DNA from: Micrococcaceae bacterium
Lineage (GTDB): Bacteria; Actinomycetota; Actinomycetes; Actinomycetales; Micrococcaceae
Direction: 5' to 3'
DNA: 52,520 bases
Assembly (NCBI GenBank): GCA_025465475.1
Contig: JAODMR010000075.1
Span: 1 to 52,520, forward strand
Shown: positions 27,638 to 36,101 of the stretch, piece after piece
Layout: each line of letters opens with the position of its first letter
Position numbering within the stretch: the stretch's first letter is position 1
Translations under genes and position numbers: made by a program
Notes under the pieces: model-generated
Seen by the model: the letters and a program-made list of their open reading frames with translations, nothing else
Told to the model about the DNA's origin: nothing
Database searches by the model: none

Positions 27638-28704
27638 GCTCCTGCCGTCCCTTCCAGCGGCCCTGGGGCCGCACTCTCGGTTGCGCCGCGCGGCGACGAC
27701 GCCGCCGAGGACGCCGTCGTGGTGTCGGTCGTCGTTCCGGCCACCGTTCCAGTGGTGGTTCCAGCGGTGGTTCCGGTGGTTGTTCCGGTCGTGGCACCGG
27801 CGCGGCGCCGGCCGCGCAGCCGCGAATCACTCAGGTCATTCATGCTCTCCCCCACCAGCGTCAGCCCCAGGACGGCCAGCACAATGGCGATGCCGGGGAA
27901 CACCCCGGTCCACCAGATTCCGGCGGTGGTGTCCGAGAGTGCCTTGTTCAGGTCGAAGCCCCATTCCGCCGCCGACGTCGGTTCGATGCCGAATCCCAGG
28001 AAACCCAGGGCGGCCATGGTGAGGACCGCCTCGGAGGAGTTCAGGGTGAAAATCAGTGGCAGCGTCCGCGTCGCGTTGCGGTAGACGTGCCGGAAGATGA
28101 TGCGCGGCGTTGACGCACCCATGACCTTGGCGGCCTCCACGAACGGTTCCGCCTTGAGCCGGATGGTCTCGGCCCGGATCACCCGAAAGTACTGCGGGAT
28201 GAAGACGACGGTGATGGAGATGGCGGCCGACAGGATGCCGCCCCAGAGGCTCGACTGACCGCCACTGATGGTGATCGACATGACGATGGCCAGCAGCAGG
28301 GTGGGAAAGGCGTAGACGGCGTCGGCCACCACCACCAGCACCCGGTCCAGCCAGCCGCCCAGGTAACCGGACACCAGGCCAAGGGCCACGCCGGCGAAGA
28401 GTGACAGCACGACGGCGATCACGATGACCAGCACTGCCGTCTGGGCGCCCCAAATCACCCGGGACAGCACATCGTAACCGCCCACTGTGGTGCCCCAGAG
28501 GTGGGCCGCCGAGGGCGGTTGCTGCGAATCGAAGCGCTGGGCGAAGCCGAAGGGTGCCAGCACCGGAGCCAAAAGCGCGGTGAGCAGGAAGATTCCGGTG
28601 AGCACCAGCCCGGCAATCAGCATGCCGCGCTGCAGTCCGACGCTGCGGCGCAGATGCGACAGCACGGGCAGCCGGAACAGCAGGGGTTCCTTGGTTGTGG
28701 CCAT
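27634..28704 (-). CDS. Peptide ABC transporter permease, DppC type
   Basis: A 356-residue inner-membrane permease. An N-terminal helix (about 30-52, MLIAGLVLTGIFLLTALLAP), a short extracytoplasmic segment with the PPSAAHLWGTTVGGYDVLSR family motif (about 65-84), and five helices of the BPD_transp_1 domain with the EAA loop EAAKVMGASTPRIIFRHV. The tail after SMNDLSDSRLRGRRR is not part of the family: five 12-bp repeats (27734-27793) encode Thr/Gly/Val runs. ATG at 28704 is chosen because family homology begins there; the longer open frame is antisense noise of the neighbouring gene. Confidence 0.93.
   Translation of the reverse strand: MATTKEPLLFRLPVLSHLRRSVGLQRGMLIAGLVLTGIFLLTALLAPVLAPFGFAQRFDSQQPPSAAHLWGTTVGGYDVLSRVIWGAQTAVLVIVIAVVLSLFAGVALGLVSGYLGGWLDRVLVVVADAVYAFPTLLLAIVMSITISGGQSSLWGGILSAAISITVVFIPQYFRVIRAETIRLKAEPFVEAAKVMGASTPRIIFRHVYRNATRTLPLIFTLNSSEAVLTMAALGFLGFGIEPTSAAEWGFDLNKALSDTTAGIWWTGVFPGIAIVLAVLGLTLVGESMNDLSDSRLRGRRRAGATTGTTTGTTAGTTTGTVAGTTTDTTTASSAASSPRGATESAAPGPLEGTAGA
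27734..27793 (-). repeat. 12-bp tandem repeat in the DppC tail
   Basis: Five imperfect 12-bp units beginning GTTCC on the plus strand, in frame, encoding the Thr/Gly-rich C-terminal tail. Confidence 0.8.
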
Positions 28705-28706
28705 GG

Positions 28707-29798
28707 TCAGTACCTCACTCGGGGGTCGATGAGCGCGGCCAGGATGTCCACGATGAAGTTGGTGAGGGCCACGATGACTGCCAGCAGCACCACGATGCCC
28801 TGCACGGCGATGAAGTCGCGGGCGGTGACGTAGTGCGCCAGCTGGAAGCCCAGGCCCTTCCATTCGAAGGTGGATTCCGTCAGGACAGCCCCGCCCAGGA
28901 GGACCGCTATCTGCAGGCCCATGACCGTGATGATCGGAATCAGCGCCGGCTTGTAGGCGTGCCGGGTCACCAGGCGGAGTTCGCTCACCCCGCGGGACCG
29001 GCCAGCCTCGACGTAGTCGCGGCCCAGCGTACCGATCAGGTTGGTCCGCACCAGGCGCAGGAAGACACCGGCGGTCAGCAGCCCCAACGCGACGGCCGGC
29101 AGCACGGCGTGCGCTGCCACATCACCCAGGGCCGTCATGTTGCCGCTGCGCAGGGCGTCCAGCCAGTAGATCCCGGTGGGGGCCTGCAGTGAGGTCAAAG
29201 CCACCTCATTGGCGGACTTGGCGCGGCCGGCCACTGGCAGCCAGCCCAGGCCGACGGCGAAAACCAGCTTCAGGAGCAGCCCGGCGAAGAAGACGGGCGT
29301 GGCATAGCAAAGGATGGCGAAGACGCGCAGCACGGCGTCGGGGGCCTTGTCCCTGCGGGCCGCTGCCACCATGCCGAGGGGAATACCCACCAGCAGGGCG
29401 ATGATGAGGGAGTTGATGGCCAGTTCCAGGGTCGCCGTGCCGTAGGTGGCCAGCATGCCTCCCACGGGCAGGTTGTCGCTGATGGTGCGTCCGAAGTTGC
29501 CGGTCGCAATCTGGCCGAGGTATTCGAAGTACTGGACAATGACGGGCCGGTCATAACCGGCCTCATGGATGCGTTGCTGGAGCTGGTCCGGCGGCAGCCG
29601 GTCTCCCAGCGCCGCGGTGATGGGGTCTCCGGTGATGCGCATCAGGAAGAAAACCATCGTGACGAGGATCAGGATGGTGGGAAAGATCAGCAGGAAACGG
29701 ATCAGGAGGTATTTTCCCAATCCGCCTCCCGAGGAGGACTTCTTCTGTGGAAGGAGTCCGTCCGCCTCTTCGGGAGGGGCTTCAATCAAGGTGGTCAT
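28707..29798 (-). CDS. Peptide ABC transporter permease, DppB type
   Basis: A 363-residue permease partnering the DppC protein. The N-terminal 25 residues are variable, then a helix (LIRFLLIFPTILILVTMVFF, about 29-48) and the signature RITGDPITAALGDRLPPDQ; six helices in total and the EAA loop EAGRSRGVSELRLVTRHAYK (about 265-284). The stop codon at 28707 is 2 bp from the DppC start, so the genes are coupled. 125 bp downstream of the binding-protein gene with no gene in between. Confidence 0.93.
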   Translation of the reverse strand: MTTLIEAPPEEADGLLPQKKSSSGGGLGKYLLIRFLLIFPTILILVTMVFFLMRITGDPITAALGDRLPPDQLQQRIHEAGYDRPVIVQYFEYLGQIATGNFGRTISDNLPVGGMLATYGTATLELAINSLIIALLVGIPLGMVAAARRDKAPDAVLRVFAILCYATPVFFAGLLLKLVFAVGLGWLPVAGRAKSANEVALTSLQAPTGIYWLDALRSGNMTALGDVAAHAVLPAVALGLLTAGVFLRLVRTNLIGTLGRDYVEAGRSRGVSELRLVTRHAYKPALIPIITVMGLQIAVLLGGAVLTESTFEWKGLGFQLAHYVTARDFIAVQGIVVLLAVIVALTNFIVDILAALIDPRVRY

Positions 29799-29923
29799 GT
29801 GCTACCTGGTTTCGTAGGTGCTGCGGGATGCTCGACGCAGGAGGAGGCGAGGCGCCTGCACGGCACCCCGCCTCCCCCTCTGGACCGGTTCCGGATGGCG
29901 GAACCTTCCAGTTGCGGCTGGAA

Positions 29924-31567
29924 TTACTTGGAAAGCACGCCAAGCCGGAACTTGAAGGACGCGTCCAGCGTGTCCTTCACACCTGACACGTCCTTGCCGG
30001 ACACGGCCACCTGTGCACCCTGCAGCAATGGAAGGGTGGAGATGTCCTTGGCCACCTCGGTCTGAATGTCCTCGATGAGCTTGGTGCGGGCGGTCCTGTC
30101 AACGGTGGTCAGCTGCTCGGCGATCTTCGCCTGAACATCAGTGTTGCTGTAGTGGTTCTTCAGGAAGTTGTTCTCCGTAAAGAACGGCGACAGGTAATTG
30201 TCGGCGTCGGAGTAGTCGGGGAACCAGCCCATCTGGTACACCGGGTAAGCATCAGCCACGCGATCCTTGGAGTAGGTCACCCACTCGGTGGATTGCAGGT
30301 TGACCTTGAAGAGACCCGTCTGCTCCAGCTGGTCCTTGACGGCGGCGTACTCATCGCCGGAGGACTTGCCGTAGTGGTCCGGGTTGTACTGCAGGTTCAG
30401 CGTTACGGGCGTGCTGACGCCGGCGTCGGCCAGGGCTTTCTTGGCCTTGTCGACGCTGGGCTTGCCGCTGCCGTCGCCGTACATGCTCTTGAACGGTTCC
30501 GCGGCGGCCGTGAAGCCCTGCGGCACGAACGAGTACACGGGCAGGTAGGTGCCCTTGTACACCTGGTCTGCGATGGCCTGCCGGTCCACGGAGTCTGCCA
30601 TGGCCTGCCGGATGGCCAGCGCCTTGGCCGGATCGGCCTCGGGCGTTTTGGCTCCGAAGGGCATGGTGTCGAAGTTGAAGACGATGTAGCGCAGCTCGCC
30701 ACCGGGTCCCACATCAACCTTCACTTTGGAGTCACCCTTGAGGCTGTCGATGTCAGTCGCTGTCAGGCTGCGGGTGGCGACGTCGATGTTGCCCTGCTGG
30801 ATGTCCAGCTTGAGGTTGTTGGAGTCGGCGTAGTACTTGAGCGTGACGTTGGAGGTCTTCGGCGCGCCGAGGAGGCCCTTGTAGTCTGGGTTGGCCTTGA
30901 AGCTGATGAGCTCGTTCTTCTTGTACGACTCGATCGTGTAGGGACCGGCGAAGGATTTCGCCTTGATGATGTCCTCATCGTTCATCACGCTATCGGCCGG
31001 GAAGACCTTGTCATCGACGACGACGCCGGCCGAGCTGCCCAGGATCTGCGGGAAGGTCTGGTCGTTGCCAGCCTTGAGGTTGAACACCACCGTGTTGGCG
31101 TCAGGCGCGTCGACGCTGGCCAGGTTCGCCAGCAGGGTGGCCGGTCCGTTGGCGTCGTTGATTTTCAGCTGGCGGTCGAAGCTGAACTTCACGTCGGCGG
31201 AGTCCAGCGTGTCCCCGTTGGCCCACTTCAGTCCGGACTTGAGCTTGACCGTGTACTGAGTCGGAGTAGTGAACGACGCCGATTCCGCCATGTCAGGCTG
31301 CGGGTCAGCGCTGCCCGGCTTGGAGTTGATGACGAAGGGGTAGATCTGGTTCATCACCATGAACGAGCCGTTGTCGTACGAACCGGCAGGGTCCAGGAAG
31401 GTGACCTTGTCGGTCGTTCCGACGGTGATGGGAGCGCCGGCCGCACTGCTGCTGCTGCCGCCGTCGCTGGTGCTGCCGCCACTGGGGCCGGTGCAGGCAG
31501 TCAAGGCCAGGACTGAGACACCGGCGATTGCGACGGTGGCACGCAGGCCCATGTGATTGTTTGCCAT
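29924..31567 (-). CDS. Peptide ABC transporter substrate-binding lipoprotein
   Basis: Family 5 solute-binding lipoprotein of 547 residues that captures peptides outside the membrane. Signal peptide and lipobox ALTAC (Cys 25) are followed by a Ser/Gly-rich linker. Family landmarks: YTVKLKSGLKWANGDTLDSADVKFS (split: SGLKWANGDTLDSADV at about 120-135), IVFNFDTMPFGAKTPEADPA and AIRQAMADSVDRQAIADQVY. First gene of the importer operon. A weak AAAGAAAG ribosome site precedes the ATG. Confidence 0.93.
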   Translation of the reverse strand: MANNHMGLRATVAIAGVSVLALTACTGPSGGSTSDGGSSSSAAGAPITVGTTDKVTFLDPAGSYDNGSFMVMNQIYPFVINSKPGSADPQPDMAESASFTTPTQYTVKLKSGLKWANGDTLDSADVKFSFDRQLKINDANGPATLLANLASVDAPDANTVVFNLKAGNDQTFPQILGSSAGVVVDDKVFPADSVMNDEDIIKAKSFAGPYTIESYKKNELISFKANPDYKGLLGAPKTSNVTLKYYADSNNLKLDIQQGNIDVATRSLTATDIDSLKGDSKVKVDVGPGGELRYIVFNFDTMPFGAKTPEADPAKALAIRQAMADSVDRQAIADQVYKGTYLPVYSFVPQGFTAAAEPFKSMYGDGSGKPSVDKAKKALADAGVSTPVTLNLQYNPDHYGKSSGDEYAAVKDQLEQTGLFKVNLQSTEWVTYSKDRVADAYPVYQMGWFPDYSDADNYLSPFFTENNFLKNHYSNTDVQAKIAEQLTTVDRTARTKLIEDIQTEVAKDISTLPLLQGAQVAVSGKDVSGVKDTLDASFKFRLGVLSK

Positions 31568-31596
31568 CTGGGATCTTTCTTTGGAAGGTGCGACGC

Positions 31597-31625
31597 GTGC
31601 TCCGTTCGGACCTGACCCGGAGCAC
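31597..31625 (-). promoter_or_regulatory. Hairpin in the leader of the peptide-binding-protein gene
   Basis: GTGCTCCG (31597-31604) and CGGAGCAC (31618-31625) form an 8-bp perfect stem, loop 13 nt, 30-58 bp upstream of ATG 31567. It could be a leader structure or an operator dyad. Confidence 0.4.
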
Positions 31626-31708
31626 CGTCGTGATGCCTTGTTTCTACCAGAAGAAGCAGCAGTTCCCCATGAGGCAACGGATGTTGCAATCAGATGTTTA
31701 CCAGCGGC

Positions 31709-32353
31709 TCACGTTGCCGGACCGGGAGGGTGGCCGACGACGGGCCCGGCATCGGTACTATTTGCCGGCTCGGCGTCGGTGAAATCGGCGTCCGGGTCGG
31801 TGTCCCGGGGCAGCCGCAGCCCCGGCCGTCCGGCGTCGGCTGCAGCCTTGGCCAGGTTGCGGCCCAGTTCCTTCGTTCCCCGCACCAACGGCGTGTCGGG
31901 TTGGTGAGCCAGGGCGGGAGGCATGATCAGGATGGGGCAGACGGCCTGGTAGACCAGGCGGTGGGCCAGCAACGGGGACTGCGAGAAGTCGCTGCGCTGC
32001 GGGGCGTCCAGAACCAACAGGCCTGCCTGCCGGGACACTTTCTGCAGCACCTTTAGCGCCGATCCCCGGATCAGGCGGCACGTCACCGGCTGGTCGCCCA
32101 GAACCTCTGCGACATGGCGCTGCAGCTCATTCTCGGCGTCCGCGAAAGCGTCGTCCGGGTCAAGGGTAACCAGTGGCGGCCGTGATCCCGCGGTCAGTGG
32201 CGCCCGGGGTCCCCGCCAGGCGCTGACGGCAAACAGCTCGACGGAGCGGCGGGCTGCCTCGTCTGCTCCCCAGAGCAGTGCAGCGACCGAGCCGCTGGTG
32301 GGGCTGACCCCCACCACCACCGGCTTGTCCTGCGCTTCGTTCCCGGTGTTCAT
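31709..32353 (-). CDS. Universal stress protein (UspA) family
   Basis: A 214-residue cytoplasmic protein with one Usp domain (about 10-150): PVVVGVSPTSGSVAALLWGADEA at the start, split here as VVVGVSPTSGSVAALL, and a nucleotide-site-like end (LVLDAPQRSDFSQSPLLAHR, then VYQAVCPILIMP). The usual ATP motif G-x2-G-x9-GS is only partly kept (DAPQRSDFSQSP), so ATP binding is uncertain. The last 60 residues are a charged tail. Its ATG overlaps the MFS stop by 4 bp, tying it to that transporter. Confidence 0.83.
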   Translation of the reverse strand: MNTGNEAQDKPVVVGVSPTSGSVAALLWGADEAARRSVELFAVSAWRGPRAPLTAGSRPPLVTLDPDDAFADAENELQRHVAEVLGDQPVTCRLIRGSALKVLQKVSRQAGLLVLDAPQRSDFSQSPLLAHRLVYQAVCPILIMPPALAHQPDTPLVRGTKELGRNLAKAAADAGRPGLRLPRDTDPDADFTDAEPANSTDAGPVVGHPPGPAT

Positions 32354-33798
32354 GCCGAGACCGCCTTGGACAGCGGATCGGCGATGTCCTCGAGGGACTT
32401 CTGTTCGGCGTCGAAGGCGAAGAACAGGGCCACGAGTCCGCCGAACAACATGATGGCGGCACCGAGGTAGTAGCCGATGGTCAGCGGTCCACGGTCCGTG
32501 CCGTCGCCGATGAGTGCACCGAAGATGGCCGGCGCGATGGCACCGGCGATTTGGCCGATGGCGAAGAAGTAGGAGATGGCCTGGCCGCGGAGTTCCAGCG
32601 GGAAGGTCTCGCTCACGGTCAGGTAGGCCGAGGAAGCCCCGGCTGAGGCAAAGAAGAACGACACGCACCAGAGGATGGTTTGCGTGGTGGCGTTCAGTGA
32701 GCCGGCGCTGAAGAGGGCGGCCGAGATGGCAAGGGTGACTGCGGCGAGGCCGTAGGTGGCAAAGATCATCTTGCGTCGGCCGATGGTGTCGAAGAGGTGT
32801 CCGAGCAGCAGCGGGCCAAGCAGGTTCCCAATCGCGAAGGGGAAGAAGTAGTACTGGGTGGAGCTGGGGCTGGTGCCGTAGAAGTTTTGCAGCACCAGGG
32901 CGTAGGTGAAGAAGATGGCGTTGTAGAGGAATGACTGGGTCACCATCATGACGAAGCTGACGAACGTCCGCCGGGGGTATTTGCGGACAAAGACTCCGAC
33001 GATCTGGCGGAACGGTATGCTGCTGGTCGCCACGACCGATATGGCCTTGCCCTCGGGCACGTCCGGGAGGTCGTGGCCTTCCGCCCGCACTTCCGCCTCG
33101 ATCCGGTCCACGTTGCGTTCGGCCTCTTCGGCGTGGCCGTGGGTGAGTTGCCAGCGCGGGCTCTCGGGAATGTGACGCCGCAGGTAGATGATGACCAGGC
33201 CCAGGACCGGGCCGATAAAGAAGCCGATGCGCCATCCCCAGTCGACGGGCACCACGTTGGGGTTCAGCAGGAAGATGTTTCCAAACGCCCCCAACGCTGC
33301 GCCACCCCAATACGTCCCATTGATGGCAATGTCGACCCTGCCCCGATATTTGGAGGGGATGATCTCGTCGATGGCGGAGTTGATGGCCGTGTACTCACCG
33401 CCGATGCCCATGCCGGCCATGAAGCGGAACAGGTACAGGAACCATACGGAGAAGGCCAGGCCGGCCACGCCGCTACCGATCAGGTAGATAGCCAGGGTGA
33501 TGATGAAGAAGTTCCGCCGTCCCAGCCGGTCGGAGAGCCGGCCAAAGACCAGGGCACCGAAGACCTGGCCCACCAGGTAGACGGTGCCGGCAAACGCAAC
33601 TTCCTGCGCGCTCATGTGCAGGGTCTGTTGGAACCCGGCGGAGGCGACCAGTTCGATTTCCAGGCCGTCCAGAATCCAGGACACGCCCAGGCCCAGCACC
33701 ACGGTCCAGTGAAACTTGGACCAGGGTAACCGGTCCATGCGGGCGGGGATGAGGCTGGTGACCGGTGAGGGTGCTGCTTTTTCCACCAGGTTCGACAT
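32350..33798 (-). CDS. MFS transporter, metabolite:H+ symporter / sugar-porter type
   Basis: A 482-residue inner-membrane carrier with 12 predicted helices. Family motifs: GRLSDRLGRRNFF after helix 2 (about 104-116), RFMAGMGIGGEYTAINSAI in helix 4, and PESPRWQLTHG after helix 6 (about 210), typical of sugar porters and metabolite:H+ symporters such as the inner-membrane YdjE/NiaP-like group. Substrate cannot be read from sequence. An excellent ribosome site, AAGGAGGGTT, precedes ATG 33798. Promoter expected in the 306-bp gap upstream. Confidence 0.9.
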   Translation of the reverse strand: MSNLVEKAAPSPVTSLIPARMDRLPWSKFHWTVVLGLGVSWILDGLEIELVASAGFQQTLHMSAQEVAFAGTVYLVGQVFGALVFGRLSDRLGRRNFFIITLAIYLIGSGVAGLAFSVWFLYLFRFMAGMGIGGEYTAINSAIDEIIPSKYRGRVDIAINGTYWGGAALGAFGNIFLLNPNVVPVDWGWRIGFFIGPVLGLVIIYLRRHIPESPRWQLTHGHAEEAERNVDRIEAEVRAEGHDLPDVPEGKAISVVATSSIPFRQIVGVFVRKYPRRTFVSFVMMVTQSFLYNAIFFTYALVLQNFYGTSPSSTQYYFFPFAIGNLLGPLLLGHLFDTIGRRKMIFATYGLAAVTLAISAALFSAGSLNATTQTILWCVSFFFASAGASSAYLTVSETFPLELRGQAISYFFAIGQIAGAIAPAIFGALIGDGTDRGPLTIGYYLGAAIMLFGGLVALFFAFDAEQKSLEDIADPLSKAVSA

Positions 33799-34104
33799 TG
33801 AACCCTCCTTGACCTTCCAGACGGGCCGCGCCGGGATTCATCCGGCGCAGCGTGGTACGGAGCGGAGTCGCAGAGCCCGGTATGCCATCCTGCAGACCCT
33901 TCGAAGCCTCACCCTGGCTGGGTGACCCGATCATTCTAAAAACGGGAAAGTTCCTCAGGCAACCAAAATGGCACCACCGGCACAGTCGGTTTTCCTGCGG
34001 TTCGGGACGGGCGGGGTGCGACCGGAAATGTCTGGACCGGCGCCTGACCGGCAGTGTCCGGACCGGCGCCGCGCCGGCAGTGTCTGGACTGCCTGCCGCG
34101 TCGC
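33799..34104. other. Intergenic region of 306 bp between the MFS and amidotransferase genes
   Basis: No supported gene. It holds the leader of the MFS gene (the AAGGAGGGTT ribosome site next to 33798) and, at 34029-34095, a 26-bp tandem repeat. I see no terminator with a T-run and no convincing promoter hexamers. Confidence 0.7.
34029..34095. repeat. 26-bp tandem repeat with internal inverted repeats
   Basis: Copies start with TGTCTGGACCGGCGCC at 34029 and TGTCCGGACCGGCGCC at 34055, with a partial third copy at 34081. Each copy contains facing CCGG arms (CCGGCGCC...CCGG). It lies just downstream of the amidotransferase stop codon. Confidence 0.8.
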
Positions 34105-34884
34105 CTAGTGACCCGCTGCGCGGGCCGCCGCATGCGCGGCGAAGTCGCCGAAGGCGTGCAGGGCGGCCCGCCGTCGTTCCGGCTGCTCCCGCCGGAACTG
34201 TTCGAGCAGTTCGGCAGCTGTGGTCCCGTCCAGGTCCCCTGCCATGCCACCCTCGTCCAGCCACTCACCCAGCAGGCGCTCATCCAGCTCCAGATGGAAC
34301 TGGAAGCCAGTGGCGCTGCCGTAGCGGAAGGCCTGGTTGGGGCAGCCCGCGGTGGAGGCAAGCAGGGTGGCTCCCGGGGGCAAGTCGGCGTTGTCGGTAT
34401 GCCAGTGGATGACCGAGGTGCCGCCCAGTTTTGCCAGGGGCCCGCCGTCGGCGAGGTCCGGTCGGGAAACAATGACCGGCGCCAGCCCGATCTCGTGGGT
34501 CGCGCCGGCGTGCAGCCGGGCTCCCAGGGCGAGCGCGATCAGTTGGTGCCCAAGGCAGATGCCCAGGACGGGTACCCCGGCGCCCACGGCGTCCCGAATC
34601 AGCTGCAGTTCGGCGGCCAGGCCGGGGTGCCGCTCCACATCGTCAGCCTTCATTGGCCCGCCCATCACGACGATGCCGGCGAGGTTCGCCGCGGGCGGCA
34701 GCCCGTCAACGTCGTTATCTGGGGCGTCGTTAGCTGGGGCGTCGTTCCCGTCGACGTCCTCCAGGGCGGCGTTTCCGGTAAGGATGCGTGTCTGGAGGGT
34801 CAGGCCAACCTCGGCCAGGGCGTCGGCAATGAGTCCGGGGCCCTCCCAGGGCACATGCTGGATCACCAATACGTTGCGGGGCAT
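34105..34884 (-). CDS. Class-I glutamine amidotransferase-like protein
   Basis: A 259-residue cytoplasmic protein like GMP-synthase glutaminase domains. Nucleophile elbow LGICLGHQLIALALG (Cys at about 144) and the His of the triad in GFQFHLELDE; the loop VVMGGPMKADD is typical. There is no synthase domain, so it may amidate an unknown acceptor or hydrolyse gamma-glutamyl bonds. An Asp/Ala/Asn stretch is encoded by two 15-bp repeats (34711-34740). It follows mnmA by 29 bp but carries its own possible leaderless promoter. Confidence 0.83.
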   Translation of the reverse strand: MPRNVLVIQHVPWEGPGLIADALAEVGLTLQTRILTGNAALEDVDGNDAPANDAPDNDVDGLPPAANLAGIVVMGGPMKADDVERHPGLAAELQLIRDAVGAGVPVLGICLGHQLIALALGARLHAGATHEIGLAPVIVSRPDLADGGPLAKLGGTSVIHWHTDNADLPPGATLLASTAGCPNQAFRYGSATGFQFHLELDERLLGEWLDEGGMAGDLDGTTAAELLEQFRREQPERRRAALHAFGDFAAHAAARAAGH

Positions 34885-34890
34885 GGGATC

Positions 34891-34896
34891 AGCCTA
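34891..34896 (-). promoter_or_regulatory. -10 element for leaderless amidotransferase gene
   Basis: TAGGCT, then GATCCC, then ATG 34884 on the minus strand, inside the 29-bp gap after mnmA. No ribosome site is present. No clear -35. Confidence 0.5.
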
Positions 34897-34913
34897 GGGC
34901 AGGACGGAATCCC

Positions 34914-36101
34914 TCAGAGCACGGGCCGGGCCAGCGAGCGTGCCACGTCGATGGTGGCCTGTCCCAGCACGCGGGTGCCCTGGTAGAGCACGACGGTCTG
35001 GCCGGGCGCAACGCCGCGGAGCGGTTCCCGCAGCGTCAGGAGCAATTCCTCCTGCACGCCTCCGGAACCGTCCGTACGAAGTTCCAGCCGGGCGGTTGCC
35101 GGCACCGGATCACCGTGGGCACGGACCTGGGCCATGCAGTCGAAGGTCTGCGAGCGCAGCAGCACGGCCGGTTCACCGGTCAAATCGGCCACGTCTTCGG
35201 CAAACGCCGCCTCCTGGATCGGCAGGCCGGCCCAGGAGATGCGGATGCCGCGGATCTCGTCGACGGCCAGCAGTGCTTCAGGCCCCACGACCACCCGGTT
35301 TTCCTTGGGCCTGATTTCGAGGACGAAACGCGGCTTGCCGTCGGCGGCGGGGGTGCCGAGCTTCAGCCCGCGGCGCTGGCCCACAGTGAAGGCGTTGGCT
35401 CCGGGATGTTCACCCACCTTGGCGCCGGTTTCATCCACGATGTCGCCGGTGGACATGTCAATCTTCTCGGCCAGCCAGCCCCGGGTGTCACCGTCCGAGA
35501 TGAAGCAGATGTCGTGGCTGTCGGGCTTCTTGGCCACTGACAGGCCCCGCCGTTCGGCCTCGGCCCGGACCTCGGCCTTGGAGGGGGTGTCGGCCAGCGG
35601 GAACATGGAGTGCTTGAGCTGCTCGTGGGTGAGAACGCCGAGCACGTAGCTTTGGTCCTTGGCCCAGTCAGCGGCCCGGTGCAGTTCCTTGTTGCCGTTA
35701 CCGTCGTCAATCACCTTGGCGTAGTGGCCTGTGCAGACCGCGTCGAAGCCCAGGGCGAGGGCCTTTTCCAGCAATGCGGCGAACTTGATCCGCTCGTTGC
35801 AGCGCATGCAGGGATTCGGTGTGCGCCCGGCAGCGTATTCGTCGATGAAGTCCTGGACCACATCTTCCTTGAACCGTTCGGAGAAGTCCCAGACGTAGTA
35901 GGGAATGCCGAGTTTGTCACAGGCGCGCCAGGCGTCGTTGGAGTCCTCGATGGTGCAGCAGCCACGACTGCCGGTGCGCAGGGTGCCCGGCATCCGGGAA
36001 AGGGCCAGGTGAACACCGACGACGTCGTGCCCGGCTTCCACGGCGCGTGCAGCTGCCACGGCGGAATCGACGCCGCCGCTCATTGCGGCCAAAACTCGCA
36101 T
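34914..36101 (-). CDS. mnmA: tRNA-specific 2-thiouridylase MnmA
   Basis: Installs sulfur at C2 of wobble uridine 34 in Glu, Gln and Lys tRNAs. The 395-residue protein has the PP-loop [12 protein letters not shown] (6-17), active-site NPCMRCN (nucleophile Cys at about 98) and the second catalytic Cys in [12 protein letters not shown]. The C-terminal part holds the FTVGQRRGL motif and the beta-barrel. The ATG at 36101 shares a base with the stop of the cysteine desulfurase gene (TAATG), so sulfur donor and acceptor are co-translated. Confidence 0.96.
   Translation of the reverse strand: MRVLAAMSGGVDSAVAAARAVEAGHDVVGVHLALSRMPGTLRTGSRGCCTIEDSNDAWRACDKLGIPYYVWDFSERFKEDVVQDFIDEYAAGRTPNPCMRCNERIKFAALLEKALALGFDAVCTGHYAKVIDDGNGNKELHRAADWAKDQSYVLGVLTHEQLKHSMFPLADTPSKAEVRAEAERRGLSVAKKPDSHDICFISDGDTRGWLAEKIDMSTGDIVDETGAKVGEHPGANAFTVGQRRGLKLGTPAADGKPRFVLEIRPKENRVVVGPEALLAVDEIRGIRISWAGLPIQEAAFAEDVADLTGEPAVLLRSQTFDCMAQVRAHGDPVPATARLELRTDGSGGVQEELLLTLREPLRGVAPGQTVVLYQGTRVLGQATIDVARSLARPVL

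Noticed and set aside
30152-31516. Plus-strand open frame of 454 codons
   Set aside because: Antisense to the substrate-binding lipoprotein gene, whose motifs are certain.
32354-33310. Upstream extension of the universal stress protein frame
   Set aside because: It runs through the MFS gene in another frame, and the Usp domain starts right after ATG 32353, which is coupled to the MFS stop.
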